Source of the DNA: Nonlabens sp.
GTDB taxonomy: Bacteria; Bacteroidota; Bacteroidia; Flavobacteriales; Flavobacteriaceae
Reading direction: 5' to 3'
NCBI RefSeq assembly: GCF_018401815.1
Contig: NZ_JAGYKG010000002.1
Location: forward strand, 372,001 to 436,000
Length of the DNA stretch: 64,000 nt
Positions 9,850-18,418 of this stretch are shown here, in pieces. Position numbers and translations under genes: made by a program. Each line of letters opens with the position of its first letter. Position 1 is the first letter of the stretch. Under the pieces are notes generated by a model, which had not been told where the DNA came from, made no database searches, and worked only from the letters and a program-made list of their open reading frames with translations.

Positions 9850-9864
9850 CAAAAATGTTCGATT

Positions 9865-11214
9865 ATGAAAAGCTTTGTTGATCTGAACCTCAAAACGCCC
9901 TTGCAGAACGGGTTAGAAGAATTGGGTTTTGAGACCATGACACCTATTCAAGAGGAGGCTTTTCCAGTCATTCTTTCTGGACGTGATATGATAGGAATCG
10001 CGCAAACAGGAACTGGTAAAACTTTGGGTTACATGCTGCCATTGTTACACGAGTTAAAATACGCACAGATTGATGATCCTAGAGTGTTAGTTCTAGTTCC
10101 TACTAGAGAACTGGTAGTGCAAGTAACAGAAAACATCAAAGAGTATTCTAAATATATGAATTTAAAAGTATTGGGAATCTACGGAGGGGTCAATATCAAT
10201 ACTCAAAAGAAAGCCTATGCAGAAGGTGTTGACGTTCTTGTAGCTACACCTGGGCGATTATATGACCTTATCGTGAGTCAGACGGTTAACTTTAAAAACT
10301 GTAAAAAGGTGGTGATCGATGAGGTAGATGTGATGCTTGATCTAGGTTTTAGATTTCAGCTGACTAATATTTTTGATCATTTGCCTAAGCGACGTCAAAA
10401 CATCATGTTCTCAGCAACAATGACCGCTCAAATAGAAGATTTTATAAAAGTATATTTTTATAACCCAGATAAGATTTCCATTGCAGTTTCTGGTACGCGA
10501 TTAGAAAATATAGAACAGTCTTGTTATGCCGTAGAAAACTTCTACACCAAAGCAAATTTGCTCATGCACTTAGTAAGTGATCAAGAGCAATTTCATAAAG
10601 TACTGGTCTTTGTAGGAAATAAAAAGAGTGCCGATAGACTTCAAGAAGTGATGAGTCCTCATTACGGAAGCGAGATTTCTGTTATTCACTCCAACAAGAC
10701 ACAAAATTATAGATTGCGATCTATTGAGCTTTTTGATAAGGGGGAAAGCCGCATTTTAGTAGCTACAGATGTTATGGCTCGTGGTCTGGATCTGGATAAA
10801 ATCTCTCATGTTATCAATTTAGATGTGCCAGCATTTCCAGAAAACTACATGCATCGTATCGGAAGAACGGGTCGTGCCGAAGAAAGGGGTAGGTCTATTC
10901 TTTTTTACACAGAGAAAGAAAAAGATGATAAAGAAAGGATAGAGGGACTCATGAATTATAAGATTCCTGAACTGGCTTTTCCTGAAGAAGTAGAGGTCTC
11001 CAAGCAAAAAACGCCTGAAGAGAAACCTATAGTGCGCGAGATGTTTAATCCGCATAAAGCGATCGAAGACGAGCGAGGTGCTGCTTTTCACGATAGAAGT
11101 GAGAAAAATTCTAAGACCAATGAAGGCGGTAGTTACCGCCGCATTATAGCAGCGAAGTATAAAAAACCTAAAACTCGAGGTGATAAAGGAGCGAATAGGC
11201 GCCATAAGAAATAA
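9865..11214 (+). CDS. DEAD-box ATP-dependent RNA helicase
   Basis: 449-aa RNA helicase. Motifs in order: Q motif MTPIQEEAFP, motif I AQTGTGKT (about residues 44-51), Ia PTREL, Ib TPGR, motif II DEVD instead of the usual DEAD, motif III SAT, and C-terminal RecA domain with ARGLDLD and HRIGRTGR. A basic tail follows (RRIIAAKYKKPKTRGDKGANRRHKK spread over the last 25 residues), typical of RNA-binding extensions. I choose ATG 9865 (MKSFVDLNL) over an upstream TTG because that TTG lies in the promoter. Role is probably ribosome assembly or RNA turnover; the exact paralogue cannot be told. Confidence 0.92.
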   Translation: MKSFVDLNLKTPLQNGLEELGFETMTPIQEEAFPVILSGRDMIGIAQTGTGKTLGYMLPLLHELKYAQIDDPRVLVLVPTRELVVQVTENIKEYSKYMNLKVLGIYGGVNINTQKKAYAEGVDVLVATPGRLYDLIVSQTVNFKNCKKVVIDEVDVMLDLGFRFQLTNIFDHLPKRRQNIMFSATMTAQIEDFIKVYFYNPDKISIAVSGTRLENIEQSCYAVENFYTKANLLMHLVSDQEQFHKVLVFVGNKKSADRLQEVMSPHYGSEISVIHSNKTQNYRLRSIELFDKGESRILVATDVMARGLDLDKISHVINLDVPAFPENYMHRIGRTGRAEERGRSILFYTEKEKDDKERIEGLMNYKIPELAFPEEVEVSKQKTPEEKPIVREMFNPHKAIEDERGAAFHDRSEKNSKTNEGGSYRRIIAAKYKKPKTRGDKGANRRHKK

Positions 11215-11220
11215 GCATAA

Positions 11221-11256
11221 AAAAGCCGTTTAAGAAACATTTCTTAAACGGCTTTT
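11221..11256. terminator. Bidirectional terminator between helicase and DUF6263-like gene
   Basis: Perfect 17-bp inverted repeat with a 2-nt loop; the arms begin AAAAGCCGTTTAAG and end in a T-run on both strands. It separates two convergent genes and can stop transcription from both sides. Confidence 0.85.
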
Positions 11257-11273
11257 TTGATGCGGTATACCGC

Positions 11274-12170
11274 TTACTCAATAAGCGTTGTGGTGGTAGT
11301 GCTCATGGTCATTTTTAATTCTTGAGGCATGGTTTCAGATTTTTCAATCAGTACCGCTCCATCTAGACGTTGCTCCATACGAGCATTTTTGATCCAGCCG
11401 GTTTTTTTATCTATGGTGTAACTTGCTTTTAAAGGGCCAGACAAATCATACTTTGCTTTCATCCCCATTAAGTCGGTAGTGGCATCTTTTGGGGTTGTTA
11501 CCATAGCAGAAGAGGTGATGATGTACGACTCATCTGTTACAGCTTCTAAGAGGTATGTGGTGGTTGATTTAAAAGTAGCTATGGAGTTAATAGTAGTTTC
11601 TTGAACCCAAGTATCACCTATATTGACCTCTTCTTTCGGTAATAGTTGAGTAATTTTATGGTAGCTATCTAATTGCTTTTCGGCACTCATTTCTTTTTTC
11701 ATAGCCCCTTCAATCTGCAGCAATTGCATTTCTGGCAATTCCATACCCTCTGTTAGTCCCACAAGTTGCGCGCTATTATCAAAACTTAATAGGACGCCCT
11801 TATTGTTCATGGTAATTTTAATAGGGTCTTTAATCATATTTTTAAACATCTGATTCATTGGGTTAGAAGCAGCTCCGTCAGAAGACATGGTTTCAGTTCC
11901 CATGGCGGTTTTAGTGTTATTGGACATCTTTTTAACAATGATATCGATGGAATAAATACCATCCTTAATATCGGTAACTACAAAATCAGACGCTGTAGAA
12001 ATGACAGTCGTAATGTCTTGAGTCTGGCCGTTAATAACTTGATTTTGTTCACTAGTAACCACTAGATTTTGTGGGTAAACGCCACCTTTTTCAAGTTGGT
12101 AAACCATATCGTATTGAGCTGTTGTGATCATGACACAACATATAGCGATCAATAATAAAGTCTTTTTCAT
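11274..12170 (-). CDS. Secreted DUF6263-like protein
   Basis: 298 aa with a clear Sec signal peptide (MKKTLLLIAICCVMITTAQ). The mature part is beta-rich (YDMVYQLEKGGVYPQNLVV, GDTWVQETT, and a conserved-looking IDKKTGWIKNARMEQ stretch near the C-terminus). This pattern resembles the DUF6263 family of periplasmic/outer-membrane proteins; I am moderately sure of the name. Function unknown. Convergent with the helicase across a shared terminator; upstream is a 333-bp gap. Confidence 0.7.
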   Translation of the reverse strand: MKKTLLLIAICCVMITTAQYDMVYQLEKGGVYPQNLVVTSEQNQVINGQTQDITTVISTASDFVVTDIKDGIYSIDIIVKKMSNNTKTAMGTETMSSDGAASNPMNQMFKNMIKDPIKITMNNKGVLLSFDNSAQLVGLTEGMELPEMQLLQIEGAMKKEMSAEKQLDSYHKITQLLPKEEVNIGDTWVQETTINSIATFKSTTTYLLEAVTDESYIITSSAMVTTPKDATTDLMGMKAKYDLSGPLKASYTIDKKTGWIKNARMEQRLDGAVLIEKSETMPQELKMTMSTTTTTLIE

Positions 12171-12503
12171 AGTTTTTGGTTGAGTGGTAAATGTAAGGTC
12201 ATCAAATGATTTACAGGTGACTTTAACGATTTTCTAACGTTACGTAAAGGTTGAAAACAGGGCTATTCTTGGTATTTTCAGTATAAAAATTTTATCTAAG
12301 GCGTTCTTGCTCCCTTAAGGAGGTCTAACTAGTTTTACCAATTAGTAGTGTGCTGCTTTCGCGAAAGCGAGATAAAAAGTAATCCTAACACTAATTAACA
12401 CTAAATGGTAGAAAAGAGGTTTAAAAGTTGAAAAGTGATCAGGGTATAAGCCTTAAAATCTAAACGAACTTAACTATCTTGCACACCTTAATTTAAATAA
12501 AAA
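12171..12503. other. Divergent intergenic region with palindrome
   Basis: Gene-free 333 bp between divergent secreted-protein genes. It holds one copy of GCTTTCGCGAAAGC at 12355 and a near-consensus -7 box TATCTTGC around 12475 for the OmpH gene; nothing else is visible. Confidence 0.6.
12355..12368. repeat. GCTTTCGCGAAAGC palindrome (intergenic)
   Basis: 14-bp perfect palindrome in the divergent intergenic region upstream of the OmpH/Skp gene. Confidence 0.85.
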
Positions 12504-13025
12504 ATGAAAAAATTACTTTTAGTAGTATTCCTTGCAGCAGGAACGGCAATGGCACAAACAGGTTATGTAGCTTCTGAAGCTCTTTTACAATCTGTGCCAG
12601 AATTTCAAACAGCACAACAGGAAATCAGCAAACTAGCAGCTTCATTAAAAGCTGATGATCAGAAGGCCGAGAACAATGTAAAAGAAAAAATGGCTGAGCT
12701 TCAGGCTAAAGTGCAAGAATTACGTCAGACAGCGACGGATGAAGCGGCTTTTAATGCAGAGTTAGAGATCTACAAGTCTCAGGCTACGGCTTTAGAGAAT
12801 GAATTGATGAACAGCAAAAAACTAGCGGAGTTAAAGCTAGGGGAGAAGCAAAACAAATTGTTGGCTCCTCTTTCTCAGAAACTTAACGAAGCTATTAAAA
12901 AAGTAGCTCTTTCCAGAGGATATAAGATTATAGTAGATATTAGCGCTGTATCTTATGCGACAGAAGATGCCAATATCAGTAAAGCAGTAGCTTTAGAATT
13001 AGGTATCGCTATACCTGAAGAATAA
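12504..13025 (+). CDS. OmpH/Skp-family periplasmic chaperone
   Basis: 173 aa. Signal peptide MKKLLLVVFLAAGTAMAQ, then TGYVASEALLQSVPEFQTAQ, the usual beginning of OmpH/Skp proteins, a long coiled-coil (about residues 40-115, very rich in Ala/Glu/Lys) and a C-terminal beta segment ending in the hydrophobic YKIIVDISAVSY. Skp family members form trimeric jellyfish-shaped chaperones that carry unfolded outer-membrane proteins across the periplasm. Stand-alone gene, followed by a strong terminator. Confidence 0.88.
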   Translation: MKKLLLVVFLAAGTAMAQTGYVASEALLQSVPEFQTAQQEISKLAASLKADDQKAENNVKEKMAELQAKVQELRQTATDEAAFNAELEIYKSQATALENELMNSKKLAELKLGEKQNKLLAPLSQKLNEAIKKVALSRGYKIIVDISAVSYATEDANISKAVALELGIAIPEE

Positions 13026-13044
13026 GACGTAACCCTTACTATTT

Positions 13045-13078
13045 AAAAAAATCACTTCTAGCGGAGTGATTTTTTTTT
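13045..13078 (+). terminator. Rho-independent terminator after OmpH gene
   Basis: Hairpin with arms ATCACT and AGTGAT extended by an A-run and an 8-nt T-run, loop TCTAGCGG, 20 bp after the stop codon. Confidence 0.85.
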
Positions 13079-13144
13079 GTGGTGTAGTGAACTAAAGTTT
13101 TTATAAAAAAGTCGTGATCTATAAGATTCATTTATAGGAATCAT

Positions 13145-13152
13145 TATATTTG
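13145..13152 (+). promoter_or_regulatory. -7 box TATATTTG
   Basis: TATATTTG 26 bp upstream of the TTG start of the small membrane protein; the likely promoter for the downstream SulP/carbonic anhydrase group. Confidence 0.55.
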
Positions 13153-13178
13153 TTTATATATCACAAGCAGTAATTCCA

Positions 13179-13505
13179 TTGAAAAACTTTTTAGCAACTC
13201 ATCATTTAATAGGGAACATAATTGTGTTGCTTATCGCTGCTTTATTTTTAGGCCAGCCTGTTATTGAGGTATGTCTAAATACGGAATATGACGTATCTAT
13301 TTTGGAAACTGATATAGAAGGATCATCTGATCAAGAAGAATACACAGACACCGAGTTAGAAAACCAAAAAACGATTACTGAGTTATTCTTTTTTGAATCC
13401 AAAAACGCTGCTTTTGTTGAAGTACATTTGGTTCATTTCATTCCACATCTTTGGTCTGATTGCTCTCAGGAGATATTGGTTCCGCCTCCTGAATTCATTT
13501 CCTAG
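13179..13505 (+). CDS. Small hypothetical membrane-anchored protein, 108 aa
   Basis: Begins at a TTG codon (13179), with no in-frame ATG nearby; the placement just after a TAnnTTTG box supports this start. One hydrophobic segment near the N-terminus (IGNIIVLLIAALFLGQPVIEV, an anchor or signal), then an acidic region (DIEGSSDQEEYTDTELEN) and a C-terminus ending VPPPEFIS. I do not recognise a family. It precedes the SulP transporter on the same strand by about 100 bp, so it could be a regulator or leader of that unit, but this is inference. Confidence 0.5.
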   Translation: MKNFLATHHLIGNIIVLLIAALFLGQPVIEVCLNTEYDVSILETDIEGSSDQEEYTDTELENQKTITELFFFESKNAAFVEVHLVHFIPHLWSDCSQEILVPPPEFIS

Positions 13506-13607
13506 AAGTAACACGAGAGTATTTTCAAATTTTTTTCATCAAAGTATTAATTTGTAGTCAAATTGATTCTTCATTTCCCTGTAGTTATAGGGACGATATT
13601 CCATTTT

Positions 13608-15200
13608 ATGAATTCATCAAACCCGTTTAAAAATTTAAAAAAAGACATACCAGCAAGTATTGTTGTGTTTTTTGTCGCCTTGCCGTTGTGTTTAGGTATA
13701 GCATTAGCTAGTGGTGCACCACCTTTTGCAGGACTTATTGCAGGAATAATAGGAGGTATAGTAGTAGGAGCTTTAAGTGGCTCTCAATTAGGAGTAAGTG
13801 GTCCAGCTGCCGGTCTGGCTGCTATAGTAGCCACGGCTATTACAGATTTAGGAAGTTTTGAAATCTTTTTAGTTGCTGTGGTAGTGAGTGGAGCAATTCA
13901 AATTGTTTTTGGTTTATTAAAGTTGGGGATTATAGGATACTATTTTCCTTCTTCAGTGATCAAAGGGATGCTCACCGGTATAGGTATTATCATATTTCTG
14001 AAGCAAATCCCACACTTTTTTGGATTAGATAATGATCCACAAGGCGATATGGATTATTTTCAGATTGATGGAGAAACGACCTTTAGTGAGATCGTAAACA
14101 TAGGAGCGTACATCAGTCCAGGAGCTACGTTGATTGGTTGTATCGCACTGGCAATTTTACTTTTATGGAGCAATGTTCTAAGTGGTAAATCAAAACTATT
14201 TGAAGTTATTCAAGGTCCACTAGTTGCAGTAGCGGTTGGGATTATCTACTATATGTTTACCAGCGATTTATCCTATTGGAATATTTCTGATGAACACTTA
14301 GTAAACGTTCCTATTCCAGAGAACTTTGATTCGTTTGTAGGTCAATTTAGATTTCCGGATTTCAGTCAAATAGGTAATGTAGATGTGCTTATTACTGCAT
14401 TTACCATTGCTTTAGTGGCCTCTCTAGAAACATTACTATCGGTTGAGGCTACAGATAAATTAGACCCTTTAAAAAGAGTTGCACCTACCAATAAAGAATT
14501 GATAGCACAAGGAGTAGGTAATATGGCCTCTGGATTTATAGGTGGGTTACCTATTACCCAAGTGATTGTGAGAAGTAGTGCCAACATACAGTCTGGGGGA
14601 AAGACAAAGATGAGTACTGTTTTACACGGTTTTTTATTATTGGGATCTATTATTATTATTCCAGCCTTAATGAATAAAATACCGCTGTCGGTGCTCGCGG
14701 CCATATTGCTTATAGTGGGTTATAAGCTGGCAAAACCAAGTGTTTTTAAAGAAATGTGGACAGTAGGATGGCGACAGTTTATTCCTTTTATTGTAACGGT
14801 TGTATTACTGCAAATCAACTTTTTATTGGGGGTAGGAGTAGGTCTGGCCATAGGAATTATGATCACCCTTTTTCAAAGTTATCAAAACTCTCATTTCCTT
14901 CATGCCACTGAAAGTGATGAAACAGGCAAGCACAAAGTTAAAATGAGCCTTGCAGAAGAAGTCACCTTTTTTAATAAGGCCACTATTTTAAAAGAATTGG
15001 ATCACTTACCCAGAAATACCTATCTGGAACTGGATGTTACCAAAACCAATTATTTAGATCACGATGTGATTGAGATACTAGATGATTTCAGAGAAAAAGC
15101 AGCTAATAGAGAAATCAATATCCTGTTAATTTCTGAGCTGGGTATAGAAGAGAACCCAGAGAGTTTTTCTGAATTCTTCAAAAGGAGGTCTAAAAAGTAA
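13608..15200 (+). CDS. SulP-family inorganic anion transporter
   Basis: 530-aa SLC26/SulP permease. N-terminal NLKKDIPASIVVFFVALPLCLGIALASGAPPFAGL is the family signature (residues about 9-43, helices 1-2). There are about 12-14 transmembrane helices to residue ~430 and a C-terminal STAS domain (about 455-525). I start at ATG 13608; an upstream TTG (13563) would add 15 poorly conserved residues. The next gene, 23 bp downstream, is a beta-carbonic anhydrase, which points to bicarbonate rather than sulfate as substrate, as for SulP-carbonic anhydrase pairs elsewhere. Confidence 0.92.
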   Translation: MNSSNPFKNLKKDIPASIVVFFVALPLCLGIALASGAPPFAGLIAGIIGGIVVGALSGSQLGVSGPAAGLAAIVATAITDLGSFEIFLVAVVVSGAIQIVFGLLKLGIIGYYFPSSVIKGMLTGIGIIIFLKQIPHFFGLDNDPQGDMDYFQIDGETTFSEIVNIGAYISPGATLIGCIALAILLLWSNVLSGKSKLFEVIQGPLVAVAVGIIYYMFTSDLSYWNISDEHLVNVPIPENFDSFVGQFRFPDFSQIGNVDVLITAFTIALVASLETLLSVEATDKLDPLKRVAPTNKELIAQGVGNMASGFIGGLPITQVIVRSSANIQSGGKTKMSTVLHGFLLLGSIIIIPALMNKIPLSVLAAILLIVGYKLAKPSVFKEMWTVGWRQFIPFIVTVVLLQINFLLGVGVGLAIGIMITLFQSYQNSHFLHATESDETGKHKVKMSLAEEVTFFNKATILKELDHLPRNTYLELDVTKTNYLDHDVIEILDDFREKAANREINILLISELGIEENPESFSEFFKRRSKK

Positions 15201-15223
15201 AATTAAATTTTAAAGAAAATTAA

Positions 15224-15853
15224 ATGAAAGTACATACTAAAGAATCACAAGCTACCATGACGCCTGAGAAGGCGCTGCAGTTTTTAATTGAAGGTAACGA
15301 GCGATTTCTCAACAACTTAAAAGCAAACCGAAATTTATTACAACAAATAAACGATACCCGTGATGGTCAATTTCCTTTTGCGACTATTCTTAGTTGTATC
15401 GACTCTCGTGTATCAGCAGAGTTGGTTTTTGATCAAGGTCTAGGTGATATATTTAGTGCTCGTATCGCGGGTAATTTTGTAAATGAAGATATTTTAGGAA
15501 GTATGGAGTTTGCTTGTAAACTTGCCGGTACCAAGCTTGTGGTCGTTTTAGGGCATACCAGCTGCGGCGCTATAAAAGGGGCTTGTGATCATGCCAGATT
15601 AGGAAATCTCACTAAGCTTATTCAGAAGATTGAACCTGCGGTATATGCAGTGATCGAGCCTAAGGAAGAAGCGTTACGTACCTCTAAAAATTTAGATTTT
15701 GTGGATGCTGTTTCTGCAAAAAACATACTGCTTACTATTGATAGAATACGCAAAGAAAGCCCAGTTTTAAATGAGATGGAAGAGGACGGAGATATTAAAA
15801 TCATAGGAGCTATGTATGATATTGCTACTGGGGCTGTTGAATTTTATAGTTAA
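15224..15853 (+). CDS. Beta-class carbonic anhydrase
   Basis: 209-aa zinc enzyme interconverting CO2 and bicarbonate. Visible zinc-site motifs: CIDSRVSAE (Cys ligand plus the Asp-Arg dyad, residues about 59-67) and HTSCGA (His and Cys ligands, about 112-117). No signal peptide, so cytoplasmic. It follows the SulP gene by 23 bp, probably co-transcribed, and is closed by a strong terminator. Together they would take up bicarbonate and equilibrate it with CO2, for anaplerotic carboxylation or pH control. Confidence 0.93.
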   Translation: MKVHTKESQATMTPEKALQFLIEGNERFLNNLKANRNLLQQINDTRDGQFPFATILSCIDSRVSAELVFDQGLGDIFSARIAGNFVNEDILGSMEFACKLAGTKLVVVLGHTSCGAIKGACDHARLGNLTKLIQKIEPAVYAVIEPKEEALRTSKNLDFVDAVSAKNILLTIDRIRKESPVLNEMEEDGDIKIIGAMYDIATGAVEFYS

Positions 15854-15878
15854 AAGCAGCTGTATTTTGATTTACAAT

Positions 15879-15911
15879 AACAAAGCCCTCCATTTAATGG
15901 AGGGCTTTGTT
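15879..15911. terminator. Bidirectional terminator, carbonic anhydrase / patatin
   Basis: 15-bp perfect stem with arms AACAAAGCCCTCCAT and ATGGAGGGCTTTGTT and a 3-nt loop, between convergent genes. Confidence 0.85.
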
Positions 15912-15916
15912 GCTTG

Positions 15917-16672
15917 CTATTCATCAAAAATAGTTGTGTTTTTTAAACCTTGAGAGGCTGTTTCATATCCTATTTGAAAAATATCTTTCATAGCATTAAA
16001 ACTGAACAAACCATAGTTAAATAAATCAGGTTCTATCAATAAATCACATTGACTAAACTTTGCTTTGTCCTGCTGGTATTGATTGATGGTATAAGCTCTA
16101 CCCGCGACATCGTAGGAGTGTTTGAACTTTTGCTTTGAAAGATCCACCTTGTTCAGGTAGCTGCCTATTTTAAGATCACAAGCCTCTAATAAGTTGATAG
16201 GGAAGTTATTTAAAACACCTCCGTCTACATAAGTATTTTCTTCAATTTCTACTGGCGTGAATATTCCTGGAAAAGCAGCGCTTGCCAGAATGGGTAGGTA
16301 CAAATCACCCTCTTTAAATATTTTGAGTTTTCCAGCATTAAGATCAGTGGCTGCGACCGTTAGTGGGATTTCTAAGGAGTCAAAACTATTTTCAGGGATA
16401 TAGGAAGCTAAGTGTTCTGTAAAAACAGAAGATTTGATAAATCCAGCTTGTTTAAAGGCGATTTTTCTAGGATCGAAAAGGGTGGACTTTTCAAAAAAAT
16501 GAAAGATTTCTTCCATTTCTATTCCTTTGGCATAAAGAGCACCTACCAAGGCTCCAGCACTTGTTCCAGAGATTTGATTGATGAGAATACCATGCTCTTG
16601 AAGAGCCTTTATGACTCCAGCATGTGCGACACCTCTTACCCCACCTCCCGAAAGTGCTAAACCTATTTTCAT
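15917..16672 (-). CDS. Patatin-like phospholipase family protein
   Basis: 251-aa alpha/beta acyl hydrolase of the RssA/patatin group. Oxyanion-hole motif LSGGGVRGVAHAG (residues 7-19), nucleophile elbow GTSAG (about 37-41) and the catalytic Asp in DGGVLNNFP (about 168-176) form the Ser-Asp dyad. No signal peptide, so a cytoplasmic lipase. ATG at 16672. Convergent with the carbonic anhydrase gene across a shared terminator; not clearly in an operon. Confidence 0.9.
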   Translation of the reverse strand: MKIGLALSGGGVRGVAHAGVIKALQEHGILINQISGTSAGALVGALYAKGIEMEEIFHFFEKSTLFDPRKIAFKQAGFIKSSVFTEHLASYIPENSFDSLEIPLTVAATDLNAGKLKIFKEGDLYLPILASAAFPGIFTPVEIEENTYVDGGVLNNFPINLLEACDLKIGSYLNKVDLSKQKFKHSYDVAGRAYTINQYQQDKAKFSQCDLLIEPDLFNYGLFSFNAMKDIFQIGYETASQGLKNTTIFDE

Positions 16673-17038
16673 TTTTTTTCTTCCTTATTCTTTAATCCTG
16701 TGGCACGGCTGTTTTTCATCAATAAAAAATGGTGCGACGTCCCGTGTTGGGTGACTTTTTAGATCTAACATTTCTACACCTGATTTCATTTGGTATGCTC
16801 AACCCACAATATAGCGTTTATAAGGTGATAGTAACTAGAAGCGATGGACAATCTTGCTCCATTTTCATATGGCTTTTTTTAAAAGGATAAAAAAATAAAG
16901 AATGACCTTGGTGACTTCCAGACTTATTTAGAATTAGCATTCATGTTTTGTAATAAAGAAATGGAGCTGCAGCATCTTGTTATTTAATGCCTAAATTTGT
17001 GGACTCACTTAGTGTTTATACTTTACGTTACCACTTTT
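16673..17038. other. Gene-free region, patatin / CopD-like
   Basis: About 365 bp between divergent genes. Apart from the TAAATTTG box at 16992 I see no feature. Confidence 0.5.
16992..16999 (+). promoter_or_regulatory. -7 box TAAATTTG for CopD-like gene
   Basis: TAAATTTG matches TAnnTTTG, 39 bp before the chosen ATG. It contains the TTG (16997) that would otherwise open a longer frame, so the longer start is excluded. Confidence 0.55.
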
Positions 17039-17584
17039 ATGGAAATTGACTTTTATCCTTATGTAAAATCCCTGCACCTCATTTTTGTAGTTACTTGGTT
17101 TGCTGGACTCTTTTATATCCCAAGATTATTGGTGTACCAGATCGAGGCACATACAAAGCCGGAGCCAGAAAAAAGCATTTTACTTCAACAGCTAAAGATC
17201 ATGACGAGTAGGCTGTGGTATATCATTACCTGGCCCAGTGCTATTCTTACTACAGTTTTTGCGGTATGGTTACTCATCTTAAACCCTTACTGGTTACAGG
17301 CTGCTTGGATGCAAGTTAAATTAGGCTTTGTATTGCTTCTCATTATCTATCATATTAAAACTCATTTTATACAAAAGGAATTGCAAAAGGATGTGGTGAA
17401 ATGGACCTCTAACGGCATGCGCATCTATAATGAAGGTGCTACCCTTATTTTGTTTGCAGTAGTTTTTTTAGTTATCGTTAAGAGTGCGATCAATTGGATT
17501 TACGGTCTGATAGGGCTTTTCGTTTTTGCCGTTATCTTGATGCTCCTTTTTAAGCTTTACAAAAGGTTTAGAGATAGAAATTAG
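17039..17584 (+). CDS. CopD/HemJ-like integral membrane protein
   Basis: 181 aa with about four or five transmembrane helices. It starts MEIDFYPYVKSLHLIFVVTW, with the conserved His in the first helix, and contains FAGLFYIPRLLVYQ, MTSRLWYIITWPS and KLGFVLLLIIYHI, a pattern shared by CopD-domain proteins and the HemJ type protoporphyrinogen oxidase. HemJ (heme synthesis, cytoplasmic membrane) is the likelier role, since the length and the conserved His and Arg positions fit, but I cannot separate the two by eye. The gene is monocistronic. Confidence 0.75.
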   Translation: MEIDFYPYVKSLHLIFVVTWFAGLFYIPRLLVYQIEAHTKPEPEKSILLQQLKIMTSRLWYIITWPSAILTTVFAVWLLILNPYWLQAAWMQVKLGFVLLLIIYHIKTHFIQKELQKDVVKWTSNGMRIYNEGATLILFAVVFLVIVKSAINWIYGLIGLFVFAVILMLLFKLYKRFRDRN

Positions 17585-17606
17585 GGGCATCAGGCATTAA
17601 TACTAC

Positions 17607-17622
17607 CGCTTTCGCGAAAGCG
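17607..17622. repeat. GCTTTCGCGAAAGC palindrome (intergenic)
   Basis: Perfect palindrome between the convergent CopD-like and HMA/MauE genes, where it could also form a hairpin in the transcripts of either. Confidence 0.85.
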
Positions 17623-17689
17623 AGATTAAAAGTTAACTCCTCTATTAAAAAGGGTAGCTGATCAACCAAAAAAGGCCTCCTTAGAATCT

Positions 17690-18418
17690 TTAAAATAACA
17701 TGAAAATGGCCATAAGGATCATGATGGCGTTTTCTATAAAGGTTGCTTCCGTCATGGGTAATTTTAGAGCTGTTCCTAAGCAAGCGCAGGAAATGGATTT
17801 TTTATCTAGTAGTGTTTTAGTCACACCAATAGTAGTGATTCCTAGAAGGATCAACGTAGCTATAAGTGCTATATCTATTTCAAATCGCATCAAAAACATC
17901 AATCCAAGTGCGGTTTCTAGGAACGGATACCCCCAAGCATAAACTGAGGTTATTTTAGCTAAGGGATCATACCTAGCAAAACTTATTGAAAAGCCTTTTA
18001 GGTCTAGCATTTTAAAAAAGCTAAAAACAATAAAGAACAAGCCCATAAAATCCAGCATGGCTTCGTCCCAGTGTTCTCTTTGATAGTTGAGCAATACCGT
18101 TGCAACCGATAAGTAACCTATTATAAGAAATAGGGGCAGTAGTTGCACCCATTTAGACGTCTCCATTTTAATGGTCGGGCTGTGACCCGAGCTGGAATCT
18201 GCCACTTCTGTTGCTGTCATTGCCGTAATGACGTACTTCTTAGGCAATGCTTCTTGCAAGGTTTTAATACCTGTATGAGTAGCCATAAGAATTACAGCTT
18301 GCTCATTTTCTAATGTAACCATGGCTTCCTTTACACTAGGGATAGCATTGAGTCTTTTCTCCACATCACTGCGGCAGCCATTACAGGTCATTCCAGCTAT
18401 TTGATACGTATGTTTCAT
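17690..18418 (-). CDS. HMA domain - MauE/DoxX-like membrane protein
   Basis: 242-aa fusion. Residues 1-68 are a heavy-metal-associated domain with the metal-binding GMTCNGC motif. A short polar linker follows, then four or five transmembrane helices (about 90-240) resembling the MauE/DoxX redox-associated membrane fold, including FLETALGLMFL and a Cys pair in KKSISCACLGTALKLP near the last helix. This suggests metal- or thiol-linked redox work in the cytoplasmic membrane, such as delivery of copper or reducing equivalents; this is inference from the domains. Monocistronic, with its own TACCTTTG box. Confidence 0.8.
   Translation of the reverse strand: MKHTYQIAGMTCNGCRSDVEKRLNAIPSVKEAMVTLENEQAVILMATHTGIKTLQEALPKKYVITAMTATEVADSSSGHSPTIKMETSKWVQLLPLFLIIGYLSVATVLLNYQREHWDEAMLDFMGLFFIVFSFFKMLDLKGFSISFARYDPLAKITSVYAWGYPFLETALGLMFLMRFEIDIALIATLILLGITTIGVTKTLLDKKSISCACLGTALKLPMTEATFIENAIMILMAIFMLF

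Larger units (their letters stand above)
9485..9864. other. Divergent intergenic region rlmF / helicase
   Basis: About 380 bp without a gene between two divergent genes. Apart from a TAnnTTTG box at each end I see no RNA gene, repeat or hairpin. Confidence 0.6.
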
